Shown here one piece after another: positions 23,178 to 36,695 of a stretch of DNA of 64,000 nt (position 1 is the first letter of the stretch; every line of letters starts with the position of its first letter). The position numbers and the translations under genes are program-made. The stretch is from Osmia lignaria lignaria (taxonomy: Eukaryota > Arthropoda > Insecta > Hymenoptera > Megachilidae): NCBI RefSeq assembly GCF_051020975.1, contig NW_027478162.1, forward strand, positions 22,258,001-22,322,000. The letters run 5' to 3'. The notes below the pieces were generated by a model, which was not told where the DNA came from, did not search any database, and was given only the letters and a program-made list of their open reading frames with translations.

Positions 23178-26100
23178 TAGCTCGCTTCGTTTCCGAGATA
23201 TTTGCATATTTATCTCAAGGGAAGGGGCCTGACGGACATATTTCGAGATATTTCTTCTTCTTGTTGTTCTTCTTCTGCACAGCTAAGCTGGAAGTGGCAT
23301 TTGCGGCTCGCACTAGTGCAGAGTTATCTCAAAGAAAGGGGCCACGGTGTTTCTGTATCTCTATTATGTTGGTGCGGCTTCGGAACTTTTAAATATCTCG
23401 ATATATCTCGAAAACTACGCTTCTGATCAAAAAATATCATAGAACATAAATTGTAGGAAACATAATTCTCTACAAAAAAGGTCTCTTAACATTTTGCCAT
23501 AGCTCGCTTCGTTTCCGAGATATTTGCAGATATATCTCAAGGGAAGGGGCCTGACGGACATATTTCGAGATATTTCTTCTTCTTGTTGTTCTTTTTCTGC
23601 ACAGCTAAGCTGGAAGTGGCATTTCCAGCTCGCAATAGTGCAGAGTTATCTCAAAGAAAGGGGCCACGGTGTTTCTGTATCTCTATTATGTTGGTGCGGC
23701 TTCGGAGCTTTTAAATATCTTGATATATCTCGAGAACTACGCATCTGATCAAAAAATATCATAGAACATGGAAAGTAGGAAACTTAATTCTCTACAAAAA
23801 AGGTCTCTTAACATTTTGCCATAGCTCTCTTCGTTTCCGAGATATTTGCAGATTTATCTCAAGGGAAGGGGCCTGACGGACATATTTCGAGATATTTCTT
23901 ATTCTTGTTGTTCTTCTTCTGCACAGCTAAGCTGGAAGTGGCATTTGCAACTCGCAATAGTGCAGAGTTATCTCAAAGAAAGGGGCCACGGTGTTTCTGT
24001 ATCTCTATTATGTTGGTGCGGCTTCGGAACTTTTAAATATCTTGATATATCTCGAGAACTACGCATCTGATCAAAAAATATCATAGAACATAAAAAGTAG
24101 CAAACATAATTCTGTACAAAAAAGGTCTCTTAGCATTTTGCCATAGCTCGCTTCGTTTCCGAGATATTTGCAGATTTATCTGAAGGGAAAGGGCCTGACG
24201 GACATATTTCGAGATATTTCTTCTTCTTGTTGTTCTTCTTCTGCACAGCTAAGCTGGAGGTGGCATTTGCAGCTCGCAATAGTGCAGAGTTATCTCAAAG
24301 AAAGGGGCCACTGTGTTTCTGTATCTCTATTATGTTGGTGCGGCTTCGGAACTTTTAAATATCTTGATATATCTCGAGAACTGCGCATCTGATCAAAAAA
24401 TATCATACAACATAAAAAGTAGGAAACTTAATTCTCTACAAAAAAGGTCTCTTAACATTTTGCCATAGCTCTCTTCGTTTCCGAGATATTTGCAGATTTA
24501 TCTCAAGGGAAGGGGCCTGACGGACATATTTCGAGATATTTCTTGTTCTTGTTGTTCTTCTTCTGCACAGCTAAGCTGGAAGTGGCATTTGCGGCTCGCA
24601 CTAGTGCAGAGTTATCTCAAAGAAAGGGGCCACGGTGTTTCTGTATCTCTATTATGTTGGTGCGGCTTCGGAACTTTTAAATATCTCGATATATCTCGAA
24701 AACTACGCTTCTGATCAAAAAATATCATAGAACATAAATTGTAGGAAACATAATTCTCTACAAAAAAGGTCTCTGAACATTTTGCCATAGCTCGCTTCGT
24801 TTCCGAGATATTTGCAGATATATCTCAAGGGAAGGGGCCTGACGGACATATTTCGAGATATTTCTTCTTCTTGTTGTTCTTCTTCTGCACAGCTAAGCTG
24901 GAAGTGGCATTTGCGGCTCGCACTAGTGAAGAGTTATCTCAAAGAAAGGGGCCACCGTGTTTCTGTATCTCTATTATGTTGGTGCGGCTTCGGAACTTTT
25001 AAATATCTCGATATATCTCGAAAACTACGCTTCTGATCAAAAAATATCATAGAACATAAATTGTAGGAAACATAATTCTCTACAAAAAAGGTCTCTTAAC
25101 ATTTTGCCATAGCTCGCTTCGTTTCCGAGATATTTGCAGATATATCTCAAGGGAAGGGGCCTGACGGACATATTTCGAGATATTTCTTCTTCTTGTTGTT
25201 CTTCTTCTGCACAGCTAAGCTGGAAGTGGCATTTACAGCTCGCAATAGTGCAAAGTTATCTCAAAGAAAGGGGCCACGGTGTTTCTGTATCTCTATTATG
25301 TTGGTGCGGCTTCGGAACTTTTAAATATCTTGATATATCTCGAGAACTGCGCATCTGATCAAAAAATATCATAGAACATAAAAAGTAGGAAACTTAATTC
25401 TCTACAAAAAAGGTCTCTTAACATTTTGCCATAGCTCTCTTCGTTTCCGAGATATTTGCAGATTTATCTCAAGGGAAGGGGCCTGACGGACATATTTCGA
25501 GATATTTCTTCTTCTTGTTGTTCTTCTTCTGCACAGCTAAGCTGGAAGTGGCATTTGCAGCTCGCAATAGTGCAGAGTTATCTCAAAGAAAGGGGCCACG
25601 GTGTTTCTGTATCTCTATTATGTTGGTGCGGCTTCGGAACTTTTAAATATCTTGATATATCTCGAGAACTACGCATCTGATCAAAAAATATCATAGAACA
25701 TAAAAAGTAGGAAACTTAATTCTCTACAAAAAAGGTCTCTTAACATTTTGCCATAGCTCGCTTCTTTTCCGAGATATTTGCAGATATATCTTAAGGGAAG
25801 GGGCCTGACGGACATATTTCGAGATATTTCTTCTTCTTGTTGTACTTCTTCTGCACAGCTAAGCTGGAAGTGGCATTTCCAGCTCGCAATAGTGCAGAGT
25901 TATCTCAAAGAAAGGGGCCACGGTGTTTCTGTATCTCTATTATGTTGGTGCGGCTTCGGAGCTTTTAAATATCTTGATATATCTCGAGAACTACGCATCT
26001 GATCAAAAAATATCATAGAACATAGAAAGTAGGAAACTTAATTCTCTACAAAAAAGGTCTCTTAACATTTTGCCATAGCTCTCTTCGTTTCCGAGATATT

Positions 26101-26543
26101 TGCAGATTTATCTCAAGGGAAGGGGCCTGACGGACATATTTCGAGATATTTCTTATTCTTGTTGTTCTTCTTCTGCACAGCTAAGCTGGAAGTGGCATTT
26201 CCAACTCGCAATAGTGCAGAGTTATCTCAAAGAAAGGGGCCACGGTGTTTCTGTATCTCTATTATGTTGGTGCGGCTTCGGAACTTTTAAATATCTTGAT
26301 ATATCTCGAGAACTACGCATCTGATCAAAAACTATCATAGAATATAAAAAGTAGCAAACATAATTCTCTACAAAAAAGGTCTCTTAGCATTTTGCCATAG
26401 CTCGCTTCGTTTCCGAGATATTTGCAGATTTATCTGAAGGGAAAGGGCCTGACGGACATATTTCGAGATATTTCTTCTTCTTGTTGTTCTTCTTCTGCAC
26501 AGCTAAGCTGGAGGTGGCATTTGCAGCTCGCAATAGTGCAGAG
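23178..26543 (+). repeat. 11-monomer block, copy 1 (last unit incomplete)
   Basis: The order of marker variants is TTGCATATTT with type B, GATATATCTC with CGGAGCTTTT, TTATTCTTG with TTGCAACTCG, AAGGGAAAGGG with GCCACTGTG, TTGTTCTTG type B, GTGAAGAG with CCACCGTG, TGCAAAGTT, plain type A, TGTACTTC with CTTCTTTTCC, TTATTC with CCAACTCG, then the GAAAGGG unit. The same order is found at 32188 and 43778. Confidence 0.88.
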
Positions 26544-26719
26544 TTATCTCAAAGAATGGGGCCACGGTGTTTCTGTATCTCTATTATGTTGGTGCGGCTT
26601 CGGAACTTTTAAATATCTTGATATATCTCGAGAACTACGCATCTGATCAAAAAATGTCATAGAACGTAAAAAGTAGGAAACTTAATTCTCTACAAAAAAG
26701 GTCTCTTAACATTTTGCCA
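26398..26719 (+). repeat. Mosaic monomer: three sources
   Basis: The left part carries AAGGGAAAGGGCC and CTGGAGGTGG, as at 24144-24465. From 26557 it has GAATGGGGCCACGG, as in the 21891-type. The tail AAATGTCATAGAACGTAAA is that of the 21271-type. Switch points lie between about 26515 and 26557, and between 26557 and 26656. Confidence 0.75.
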
Positions 26720-27040
26720 TAGCTCTCTTCGTTTCCGAGATATTTCCAGATTTATCTCAAGGGAAGGGGCCTGACGGACATATTTCGAGATATTTCTTCT
26801 TCTTGTTGTTCCTCTTCTGCACAGTAAGCTGGAAGTGGCATTTGCAGCTCGCAATAGTGCAGAGTTATCTCAAAGAAAGGGGCCACGGTGTTTCTGTATC
26901 TCTATTATGTTGGTGCGGATTCGGAACTTTTAAATATCTTGATATATCTCGAGAACTGCGCATCTGATCAAAAAATATCATAGAACATAAAAAGTAGGAA
27001 ACTTAATTCTCTACAAAAAAGGTCTCTTAACATTTTGCCA
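26720..27040 (+). repeat. Mosaic monomer carrying deletion lineage 4
   Basis: The head CTCTCTTCG and TTTCCAGATT is that of the 22559-type, but from GGCCTGACGG onward the unit follows the 22857-type, with TTCCTCTTCTG, GCACAGTAAGC and GCGGATTCGG. The switch lies between 26746 and about 26773. The unit that normally stands between these two sources is partly lost. Confidence 0.78.
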
Positions 27041-27360
27041 TAGCTCGCTTCGTTTCCGAGATATTTGCATATTTATCTCAAGGGAAGGGGCCTGACGGAC
27101 ATATTTCGAGATATTTCTTCTTCTTGTTGTTCTTCTTCTGCACAGCTAAGCTGGAAGTGGCATTTGCGGCTCGCACTAGTGCAGTTATCTCAGAGAAAGG
27201 GGCCACGGTGTTTCTGTATCCCTATTATGTTGGTGCGGCTTCGGAACTTTTAAATATCTCGATATATCTCGAAAACTACGCTTCTGATCAAAAAATATCA
27301 TAGAACGTAAATTGTAGGACACATAATTCTCTACAAAAAACGTCTCTTAACATTTTGCCA
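27041..27360 (+). repeat. Mosaic monomer carrying deletion lineage 3
   Basis: The head TTGCATATTT is that of 23178-type units. The right part has GTGCAGTTATCTCAG and TATCCCTATT, as at 20605-20924. The switch lies between about 27070 and 27183. The same mosaic appears at 29615-29934, so it was formed once and then copied. Confidence 0.8.
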
Positions 27361-28004
27361 TAGCTCGCTTCGTTTCCGAGATATTTGCAGATTCAGCTCA
27401 AAGGAACTGGCCTGACGGACATATTTCGAGATATTTCTTCTTCTTGTTGTTCTTCTTCTGCACAGCTAAGCTGGAAGTGGCATTTACAGCTCGCAATAGT
27501 GCAGAGTTATCTCAAAGAATGAGGCCACGGTGTTTCTGTATCTCTATTATGTTGGTGCGGCTTCGGAACTTTTAAATATCTTGATATATCTCGAGAACTA
27601 CGCATCTGATCAAAAAATATCATAGAGCATAAAAAGTAGGAAACCTAATTCTCTACAAAAAAGGTCTCTTGACATTTTGCCATAGCTCGCTTCGTTTCCG
27701 AGATATTTGCAGATTTATCTCAAGGGAAGGGGCCTGACGGACATATTTCGAGATATTTCTTCTTCTTGTTGTTCTTCTTCTGCACAGCTAAGCTGGAAGT
27801 GGCATTTGCGGCTCGCACTAGTGCAGAGTTATCTCAACGAAAGGGGCCACGGTGTTTCTGTATCTCTATTATGTTGGTGCGGCTTCGGAACTTTTAAATA
27901 TCTTGATATATCTTGAGAACTACGCATCTGATCAAAAAATGTCATAGAACGTAAAAAGTAGGAAACTTAATTCTCTACAAAAAAGGTCTCTTAACATTTT
28001 GCCA
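27361..28004 (+). repeat. Two units collinear with the 20925 block
   Basis: These are the CAGATTCAGCTCAAAGG unit (with a private GAATGAGGCC that breaks the usual frame) and the CTCAACGAAAGG unit with ATATCTTGAG. The second is shared with 30257-30578 rather than with 21247-21568, which shows that the 27041 and 29615 strings (offset 2,574 bp) are sisters. Confidence 0.8.
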
Positions 28005-28326
28005 TAGCTCTCTTCGTTTCCGAGATATTTCCAGATTTATCTCAAGGGAAGGGGCCTCACGGACATATTTCGAGATATTTCTTCTTCTTGTGGTTCTTCT
28101 TCTGCACAGCTAAACTGGAAGTGGCATTTACAGCTCGCAATAGTGCAGAGTTATCTCAAAGAATGGGGCCACGGTGTTTCTGTATCTCTATTATGTTGGT
28201 GCGGCTTCGGAACTTTTAAATATCTTGATATATCTCGAGAACTACGCATCTGATCAAAAAATATCATAGAGCATAAAAAGTAGGAAACCTAATTCTCTAC
28301 AAAAAAGGTCTCTTAACATTTTGCCA
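28005..28326 (+). repeat. Mosaic monomer with a 15-bp switch interval
   Basis: The left part (TTTCCAGATT, CCTCACGG, TTGTGGTTC, CTAAACTGG) is the 21593-type. From ATTTACAGCTC and GAATGGGG onward it is the 21915-type. The diagnostic bases are A at 28114 and A at 28130, so the exchange lies between them. Confidence 0.85.
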
Positions 28327-28648
28327 TAGCTCGCTTCGTTTCCGAGATATTTGCAGATTTATCTCAAGGGAAGGGGCCTGACGGACATATTTCGAGATAT
28401 TTCTTCTTCTTGTTGTTCTTCTTCTGCACAGCTAAGCTGGAAGTGGCATTTGCGGCTCGCACTAGTGCAGAGTTATCTCAACGAAAGGGGCCACGGTGTT
28501 TCTGTATCTCTATTATGTTGGTGCGGCTTCGGAACTTTTAAATATCTTGATATATCTCGAGAACTGCGCATCTGATCAAAAAATATCATAGAACATAAAA
28601 AGTAGGAAACTTAATTCTCTACAAAAAAGGTCTCTTAACATTTTGCCA
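28327..28648 (+). repeat. Mosaic monomer joining the 21271-type to a 25134-type tail
   Basis: CTCAACGAAAGG at about 28485-28498 marks the left source. GAACTGCGCATC with AATATCATAGAACAT from 28566 marks the right source. The following unit is then the 25456-type, as expected if the array resumed in the register of the right source. Confidence 0.82.
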
Positions 28649-29292
28649 TAGCTCTCTTCGTTTCCGAGATATTTGCAGATTTATCTCAAGGGAAGGGGCC
28701 TGACGGACATATTTCGAGATATTTCTTCTTCTTGTTGTTCTTCTTCTGCACAGCTAAGCTGGAAGTGGCATTTGCAGCTCGCAATAGTGCAGAGTTATCT
28801 CAAAGAAAGGGGCCACGGTGTTTCTGTATCTCTATTATGTTGGTGCGGCTTCGGAACTTTTAAATATCTTGATATATCTCGAGAACTACGCATCTGATCA
28901 AAAAATATCATAGAACATAAAAAGTAGGAAACTTAATTCTCTACAAAAAAGGTCTCTTAACATTTTGCCATAGCTCGCTTCTTTTCCGAGATATTTGCAG
29001 ATATATCTTAAGGGAAGGGGCCTGACGGACATATTTCGAGATATTTCTTCTTCTTGTTGTACTTCTTCTGCACAGCTAAGCTGGAAGTGGCATTTCCAGC
29101 TCGCAATAGTGCAGAGTTATCTCAAAGAAAGGGGCCACGGTGTTTCTGTATCTCTATTATGTTGGTGCGGCTTCGGAGCTTTTAAATATCTTGATATATC
29201 TCGAGAACTACGCATCTGATCAAAAAATATCATAGAACATAGAAAGTAGGAAACTTAATTCTCTACAAAAAAGGTCTCTTAACATTTTGCCA

Positions 29293-29614
29293 TAGCTCTC
29301 TTCGTTTCCGAGATATTTGCAGATTTATCTCAAGGGAAGGGGCCTGACGGACATATTTCGAGATATTTCTTATTCTTGTTGTTCTTCTTCTGCACAGCTA
29401 AGCTGGAAGTGGCATTTCCAACTCGCAATAGTGCAGAGTTATCTCAAAGAAAGGGGCCACGGTGTTTCTGTATCTCTATTATGTTGGTGCGGATTCGGAA
29501 CTTTTAAATATCTTGATATATCTCGAGAACTGCGCATCTGATCAAAAAATATCATAGAACATAAAAAGTAGGAAACTTAATTCTCTACAAAAAAGGTCTC
29601 TTAACATTTTGCCA
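29293..29614 (+). repeat. Mosaic monomer joining the 26100-type to a 22881-type tail
   Basis: The left part has TTATTCTTG and TTCCAACTCG. From 29493 it has GCGGATTCGG and GAACTGCGC, which belong to deletion lineage 4 units, although the deletion itself is absent because it lies left of the switch. The next unit is the TTGCATATTT mosaic at 29615. Confidence 0.82.
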
Positions 29615-29934
29615 TAGCTCGCTTCGTTTCCGAGATATTTGCATATTTATCTCAAGGGAAGGGGCCTGACGGACATATTTCGAGATATTTCTTCTTCTTG
29701 TTGTTCTTCTTCTGCACAGCTAAGCTGGAAGTGGCATTTGCGGCTCGCACTAGTGCAGTTATCTCAGAGAAAGGGGCCACGGTGTTTCTGTATCCCTATT
29801 ATGTTGGTGCGGCTTCGGAACTTTTAAATATCTCGATATATCTCGAAAACTACGCTTCTGATCAAAAAATATCATAGAACGTAAATTGTAGGACACATAA
29901 TTCTCTACAAAAAACGTCTCTTAACATTTTGCCA

Positions 29935-32900
29935 TAGCTCGCTTCGTTTCCGAGATATTTGCAGATTCAGCTCAAAGGAACTGGCCTGACGGACATATTT
30001 CGAGATATTTCTTCTTCTTGTTGTTCTTCTTCTGCACAGCTAAGCTGGAAGTGGCATTTACAGCTCGCAATAGTGCAGAGTTATCTCAAAGAATGGGGCC
30101 ACGGTGTTTCTGTATCTCTATTATGTTGGTGCGGCTTCGGAACTTTTAAATATCTTGATATATCTCGAGAACTACGCATCTGATCAAAAAATATCATAGA
30201 GCATAAAAAGTAGGAAACCTAATTCTCTACAAAAAAGGTCTCTTGACATTTTGCCATAGCTCGCTTCGTTTCCGAGATATTTGCAGATTTATCTCAAGGG
30301 AAGGGGCCTGACGGACATATTTCGAGATATTTCTTCTTCTTGTTGTTCTTCTTCTGCACAGCTAAGCTGGAAGTGGCATTTGCGGCTCGCACTAGTGCAG
30401 AGTTATCTCAACGAAAGGGGCCACGGTGTTTCTGTATCTCTATTATGTTGGTGCGGCTTCGGAACTTTTAAATATCTTGATATATCTTGAGAACTACGCA
30501 TCTGATCAAAAAATGTCATAGAACGTAAAAAGTAGGAAACTTAATTCTCTACAAAAAAGGTCTCTTAACATTTTGCCATAGCTCTCTTCGTTTCCGAGAT
30601 ATTTCCAGATTTATCTCAAGGGAAGGGGCCTCACGGACATATTTCGAGATATTTCTTCTTCTTGTGGTTCTTCTTCTGCACAGCTAAACTGGAAGTGGCA
30701 TTTCCAGCTCGCAATAGTGCAGAGTTATCTCAAAGAAAGGAGCCACGGTGTTTCTGTATCTCTATTATATTGGTGCGGCTTCGGAACTTTTAAATATCTT
30801 GATATATCTCGAGAACTACGCGTCTGATCAAAAAATATCATAGAACATAAAAAGTAGGAAACATAATTCTGTACAAAAAAGGTCTCTTAACATTTTGCCA
30901 TAGCTCGCTTCGTTTCCGAGATATTTGCAGATTCAGCTCAAAGGAACTGGCCTGACGGACATATTTCGAGATATTTCTTCTTCTTGTTGTTCTTCTTCTG
31001 CACAGCTAAGCTGGAAGTGGCATTTACAGCTCGCAATAGTGCAGAGTTATCTCAAAGAATGGGGCCACGGTGTTTCTGTATCTCTATTATGTTGGTGCGG
31101 CTTCGGAACTTTTAAATATCTTGATATATCTCGAGAACTACGCATCTGATCAAAAAATATCATAGAGCATAAAAAGTAGGAAACCTAATTCTCTACAAAA
31201 AAGGTCTCTTAACATTTTGCCATAGCTCGCTTCGTTTCCGAGATATTTGCAGATTTATCTCAAGGGAAGGGGCCTGACGGACATATTTCGAGATATTTCT
31301 TCTTCTTGTTGTTCTTCTTCTGCACAGCTAAGCTGGAAGTGGCATTTGCGGCTCGCACTAGTGCAGAGTTATCTCAACGAAAGGGGCCACGGTGTTTCTG
31401 TATCTCTATTATGTTGGTGCGGCTTCGGAACTTTTAAATATCTTGATATATCTCGAGAACTACGCATCTGATCAAAAAATGTCATAGAACGTAAAAAGTA
31501 GGAAACTTAATTCTCTACAAAAAAGGTCTCTTAACATTTTGCCATAGCTCTCTTCGTTTCCGAGATATTTCCAGATTTATCTCAAGGGAAGGGGCCTCAC
31601 GGACATATTTCGAGATATTTCTTCTTCTTGTGGTTCTTCTTCTGCACAGCTAAACTGGAAGTGGCATTTCCAGCTCGCAATAGTGCAGAGTTATCTCAAA
31701 GAAAGGAGCCACGGTGTTTCTGTATCTCTATTATGTTGGTGCGGCTTCGGAACTTTTAAATATCTTGATATATCTCGAGAACTACGCGTCTGATCAAAAA
31801 ATATCATAGAACATAAAAAGTAGGAAACATAATTCTGTACAAAAAAGGTCTCTTAACATTTTGCCATAGCTCGCTTCGTTTCCGAGATATTTGCAGATTT
31901 ATCTCAAGGGAAGGGGCCTGACGGACATATTTCGAGATATTTCTTCTTCTTGTTGTTCCTCTTCTGCACAGTAAGCTGGAAGTGGCATTTGCAGCTCGCA
32001 ATAGTGCAGAGTTATCTCAAAGAAAGGGGCCACGGTGTTTCTGTATCTCTATTATGTTGGTGCGGATTCGGAACTTTTAAATATCTTGATATATCTCGAG
32101 AACTGCGCATCTGATCAAAAAATATCATAGAACATAAAAAGTAGGAAACTTAATTCTCTACAAAAAAGGTCTCTTAACATTTTGCCATAGCTCGCTTCGT
32201 TTCCGAGATATTTGCATATTTATCTCAAGGGAAGGGGCCTGACGGACATATTTCGAGATATTTCTTCTTCTTGTTGTTCTTCTTCTGCACAGCTAAGCTG
32301 GAAGTGGCATTTGCGGCTCGCACTAGTGCAGAGTTATCTCAAAGAAAGGGGCCACGGTGTTTCTGTATCTCTATTATGTTGGTGCGGCTTCGGAACTTTT
32401 AAATATCTCGATATATCTCGAAAACTACGCTTCTGATCAAAAAATATCATAGAACATAAATTGTAGGAAACATAATTCTCTACAAAAAAGGTCTCTTAAC
32501 ATTTTGCCATAGCTCGCTTCGTTTCCGAGATATTTGCAGATATATCTCAAGGGAAGGGGCCTGACGGACATATTTCGAGATATTTCTTCTTCTTGTTGTT
32601 CTTCTTCTGCACAGCTAAGCTGGAAGTGGCATTTCCAGCTCGCAATAGTGCAGAGTTATCTCAAAGAAAGGGGCCACGGTGTTTCTGTATCTCTATTATG
32701 TTGGTGCGGCTTCGGAGCTTTTAAATATCTTGATATATCTCGAGAACTACGCATCTGATCAAAAAATATCATAGAACATAGAAAGTAGGAAACTTAATTC
32801 TCTACAAAAAAGGTCTCTTAACATTTTGCCATAGCTCTCTTCGTTTCCGAGATATTTGCAGATTTATCTCAAGGGAAGGGGCCTGACGGACATATTTCGA

Positions 32901-35553
32901 GATATTTCTTATTCTTGTTGTTCTTCTTCTGCACAGCTAAGCTGGAAGTGGCATTTGCAACTCGCAATAGTGCAGAGTTATCTCAAAGAAAGGGGCCACG
33001 GTGTTTCTGTATCTCTATTATGTTGGTGCGGCTTCGGAACTTTTAAATATCTTGATATATCTCGAGAACTACGCATCTGATCAAAAAATATCATAGAACA
33101 TAAAAAGTAGCAAACATAATTCTGTACAAAAAAGGTCTCTTAGCATTTTGCCATAGCTCGCTTCGTTTCCGAGATATTTGCAGATTTATCTGAAGGGAAA
33201 GGGCCTGACGGACATATTTCGAGATATTTCTTCTTCTTGTTGTTCTTCTTCTGCACAGCTAAGCTGGAGGTGGCATTTGCAGCTCGCAATAGTGCAGAGT
33301 TATCTCAAAGAAAGGGGCCACTGTGTTTCTGTATCTCTATTATGTTGGTGCGGCTTCGGAACTTTTAAATATCTTGATATATCTCGAGAACTGCGCATCT
33401 GATCAAAAAATATCATACAACATAAAAAGTAGGAAACTTAATTCTCTACAAAAAAGGTCTCTTAACATTTTGCCATAGCTCTCTTCGTTTCCGAGATATT
33501 TGCAGATTTATCTCAAGGGAAGGGGCCTGACGGACATATTTCGAGATATTTCTTGTTCTTGTTGTTCTTCTTCTGCACAGCTAAGCTGGAAGTGGCATTT
33601 GCGGCTCGCACTAGTGCAGAGTTATCTCAAAGAAAGGGGCCACGGTGTTTCTGTATCTCTATTATGTTGGTGCGGCTTCGGAACTTTTAAATATCTCGAT
33701 ATATCTCGAAAACTACGCTTCTGATCAAAAAATATCATAGAACATAAATTGTAGGAAACATAATTTTCTACAAAAAAGGTCTCTGAACATTTTGCCATAG
33801 CTCGCTTCGTTTCCGAGATATTTGCAGATATATCTCAAGGGAAGGGGCCTGACGGACATATTTCGAGATATTTCTTCTTCTTGTTGTTCTTCTTCTGCAC
33901 AGCTAAGCTGGAAGTGGCATTTGCGGCTCGCACTAGTGAAGAGTTATCTCAAAGAAAGGGGCCACCGTGTTTCTGTATCTCTATTATGTTGGTGCGGCTT
34001 CGGAACTTTTAAATATCTCGATATATCTCGAAAACTACGCTTCTGATCAAAAAATATCATAGAACATAAATTGTAGGAAACATAATTCTCTACAAAAAAG
34101 GTCTCTTAACATTTTGCCATAGCTCGCTTCGTTTCCGAGATATTTGCAGATATATCTCAAGGGAAGGGGCCTGACGGACATATTTCGAGATATTTCTTCT
34201 TCTTGTTGTTCTTCTTCTGCACAGCTAAGCTGGAAGTGGCATTTACAGCTCGCAATAGTGCAAAGTTATCTCAAAGAAAGGGGCCACGGTGTTTCTGTAT
34301 CTCTATTATGTTGGTGCGGCTTCGGAACTTTTAAATATCTTGATATATCTCGAGAACTGCGCATCTGATCAAAAAATATCATAGAACATAAAAAGTAGGA
34401 AACTTAATTCTCTACAAAAAAGGTCTCTTAACATTTTGCCATAGCTCTCTTCGTTTCCGAGATATTTGCAGATTTATCTCAAGGGAAGGGGCCTGACGGA
34501 CATATTTCGAGATATTTCTTCTTCTTGTTGTTCTTCTTCTGCACAGCTAAGCTGGAAGTGGCATTTGCAGCTCGCAATAGTGCAGAGTTATCTCAAAGAA
34601 AGGGGCCACGGTGTTTCTGTATCTCTATTATGTTGGTGCGGCTTCGGAACTTTTAAATATCTTGATATATCTCGAGAACTACGCATCTGATCAAAAAATA
34701 TCATAGAACATAAAAAGTAGGAAACTTAATTCTCTACAAAAAAGGTCTCTTAACATTTTGCCATAGCTCGCTTCTTTTCCGAGATATTTGCAGATATATC
34801 TTAAGGGAAGGGGCCTGACGGACATATTTCGAGATATTTCTTCTTCTTGTTGTACTTCTTCTGCACAGCTAAGCTGGAAGTGGCATTTCCAGCTCGCAAT
34901 AGTGCAGAGTTATCTCAAAGAAAGGGGCCACGGTGTTTCTGTATCTCTATTATGTTGGTGCGGCTTCGGAGCTTTTAAATATCTTGATATATCTCGAGAA
35001 CTACGCATCTGATCAAAAAATATCATAGAACATAGAAAGTAGGAAACTTAATTCTCTACAAAAAAGGTCTCTTAACATTTTGCCATAGCTCTCTTCGTTT
35101 CCGAGATATTTGCAGATTTATCTCAAGGGAAGGGGCCTGACGGACATATTTCGAGATATTTCTTATTCTTGTTGTTCTTCTTCTGCACAGCTAAGCTGGA
35201 AGTGGCATTTCCAACTCGCAATAGTGCAGAGTTATCTCAAAGAAAGGGGCCACGGTGTTTCTGTATCTCTATTATGTTGGTGCGGCTTCGGAACTTTTAA
35301 ATATCTTGATATATCTCGAGAACTACGCATCTGATCAAAAAATATCATAGAACATAAAAAGTAGCAAACATAATTCTCTACAAAAAAGGTCTCTTAGCAT
35401 TTTGCCATAGCTCGCTTCGTTTCCGAGATATTTGCAGATTTATCTGAAGGGAAAGGGCCTGACGGACATATTTCGAGATATTTCTTCTTCTTGTTGTTCT
35501 TCTTCTGCACAGCTAAGCTGGAGGTGGCATTTGCAGCTCGCAATAGTGCAGAG
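29935..35553 (+). repeat. Long block, copy 2
   Basis: This is the partner of 20925-26543, including the second three-monomer unit and the lineage 4 deletion at 31867-32187. It continues into a complete AAGGGAAAGGGCC / CTGGAGGTGG unit at 35408, where copy 1 has a mosaic. Confidence 0.85.
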
Positions 35554-35690
35554 TTATCTCAAAGAAAGGGGCCACTGTGTTTCTGTATCTCTATTATGTT
35601 GGTGCGGCTTCGGAACTTTTAAATATCTTGATGTATCTCGAGAACTGCGCATCTGATCAAAAAATATCATACAACATAAAAAGTAGGAAA
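32188..35690 (+). repeat. 11-monomer block, copy 2
   Basis: This block lies inside the second long block and is complete. It differs from copy 1 at scattered single bases, for example TTCTTCTTCTGC against TTCTTTTTCTGC in the second unit, CATAGAAAG against CATGGAAAG, and a private AATTTTCTAC at about 33763-33772. Confidence 0.88.
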
Positions 35691-36695
35691 CTTAATTCTC
35701 TACAAAAAAGGTCTCTTAACATTTTGCCATAGCTCTCTTCGTTTCCGAGATATTTGCAGATTTATCTCAAGGGAAGGGGCCTGACGGACATATTTCGAGA
35801 TATTTCTTCTTCTTGTTGTTCTTCTTCTGCACAGCTAAGCTGGAAGTGGCATTTGCGGCTCGCACTAGTGCAGAGTTATCTCAAAGAAAGGGGCCACGGT
35901 GTTTCTGTATCTCTATTATGTTGGTGCGGCTTCGGAACTTTTAAATATCTCGATATATCTCGAAAACTACGCTTCTGATCAAAAAATATCATAGAACATA
36001 AATTGTAGGAAACATAATTCTCTACAAAAAAGGTCTCTGAACATTTTGCCATAGCTCGCTTCGTTTCCGAGATATTTGCAGATATATCTCAAGGGAAGGG
36101 GCCTGACGGACATATTTCGAGATATTTCTTCTTCTTGTTGTTCTTCTTCTGCACAGCTAAGCTGGAAGTGGCATTTGCGGCTCGCACTAGTGAAGAGTTA
36201 TCTCAAAGAAAGGGGCCACGGTGTTTCTGTATCTCTATTATGTTGGTGCGGCTTCGGAACTTTCAAATATCTCGATATATCTCGAAAACTACGCTTCTGA
36301 TCAAAAAATATCATAGAACATAAATTGTAGGAAACGTAATTCTCTACAAAAAAGGTCTCTTAACATTTTGCCATAGCTCGCTTGGTTTCCGAGATATTTG
36401 CAGATTTATCTCAAGGGAAGGGGCCTGACGGACATATTTCGAGATATTTCTTCTTCTTGTTGTTCTTCTTCTGCACAGCTAAGCGGGAAGTGGCATTTGC
36501 AGCTCGCAATAGTGCAGAGTTATCTCAAAGAAAGGGGCCACGGTGTTTCTGTATCTCTATTATGTTGGTGCGGCTTCGGAACTTTTAAATATCTTGATAT
36601 ATCTCGAGAACTACGCATCTGATCAAAAAATATCATAGAACATAAAAAGTAGCAAACATAATTCTCTACAAAAAAGGTCTCTTAGCATTTTGCCA
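35408..36695 (+). repeat. Four-monomer unit, copy 1
   Basis: The order is GAAAGGGCC/CTGGAGGTGG, then type B, then GATATATCTC with GTGAAGAG and CTTTCAAATATC, then GCTTGGTTTCC with AAGCGGGAAG. It is repeated at an offset of 1,288 bp. One private change is GATGTATCTC at about 35631. Confidence 0.9.

Larger units (their letters stand above)
20925..26543 (+). repeat. Long block, copy 1 (offset 9,010 bp to 29935)
   Basis: The order of variants here is repeated at 29935-35553. The offset equals 28 monomers minus 6 deleted bases. Differences are more frequent in the first three units (AAGTCGC, CTTAACATT against CTTGACATT, ATATCTCGAG against ATATCTTGAG, ATTATGTTGG against ATTATATTGG). They are rare from 21891 to about 26320. 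Collinearity ends inside the mosaic unit at 26398-26719. Confidence 0.85.
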
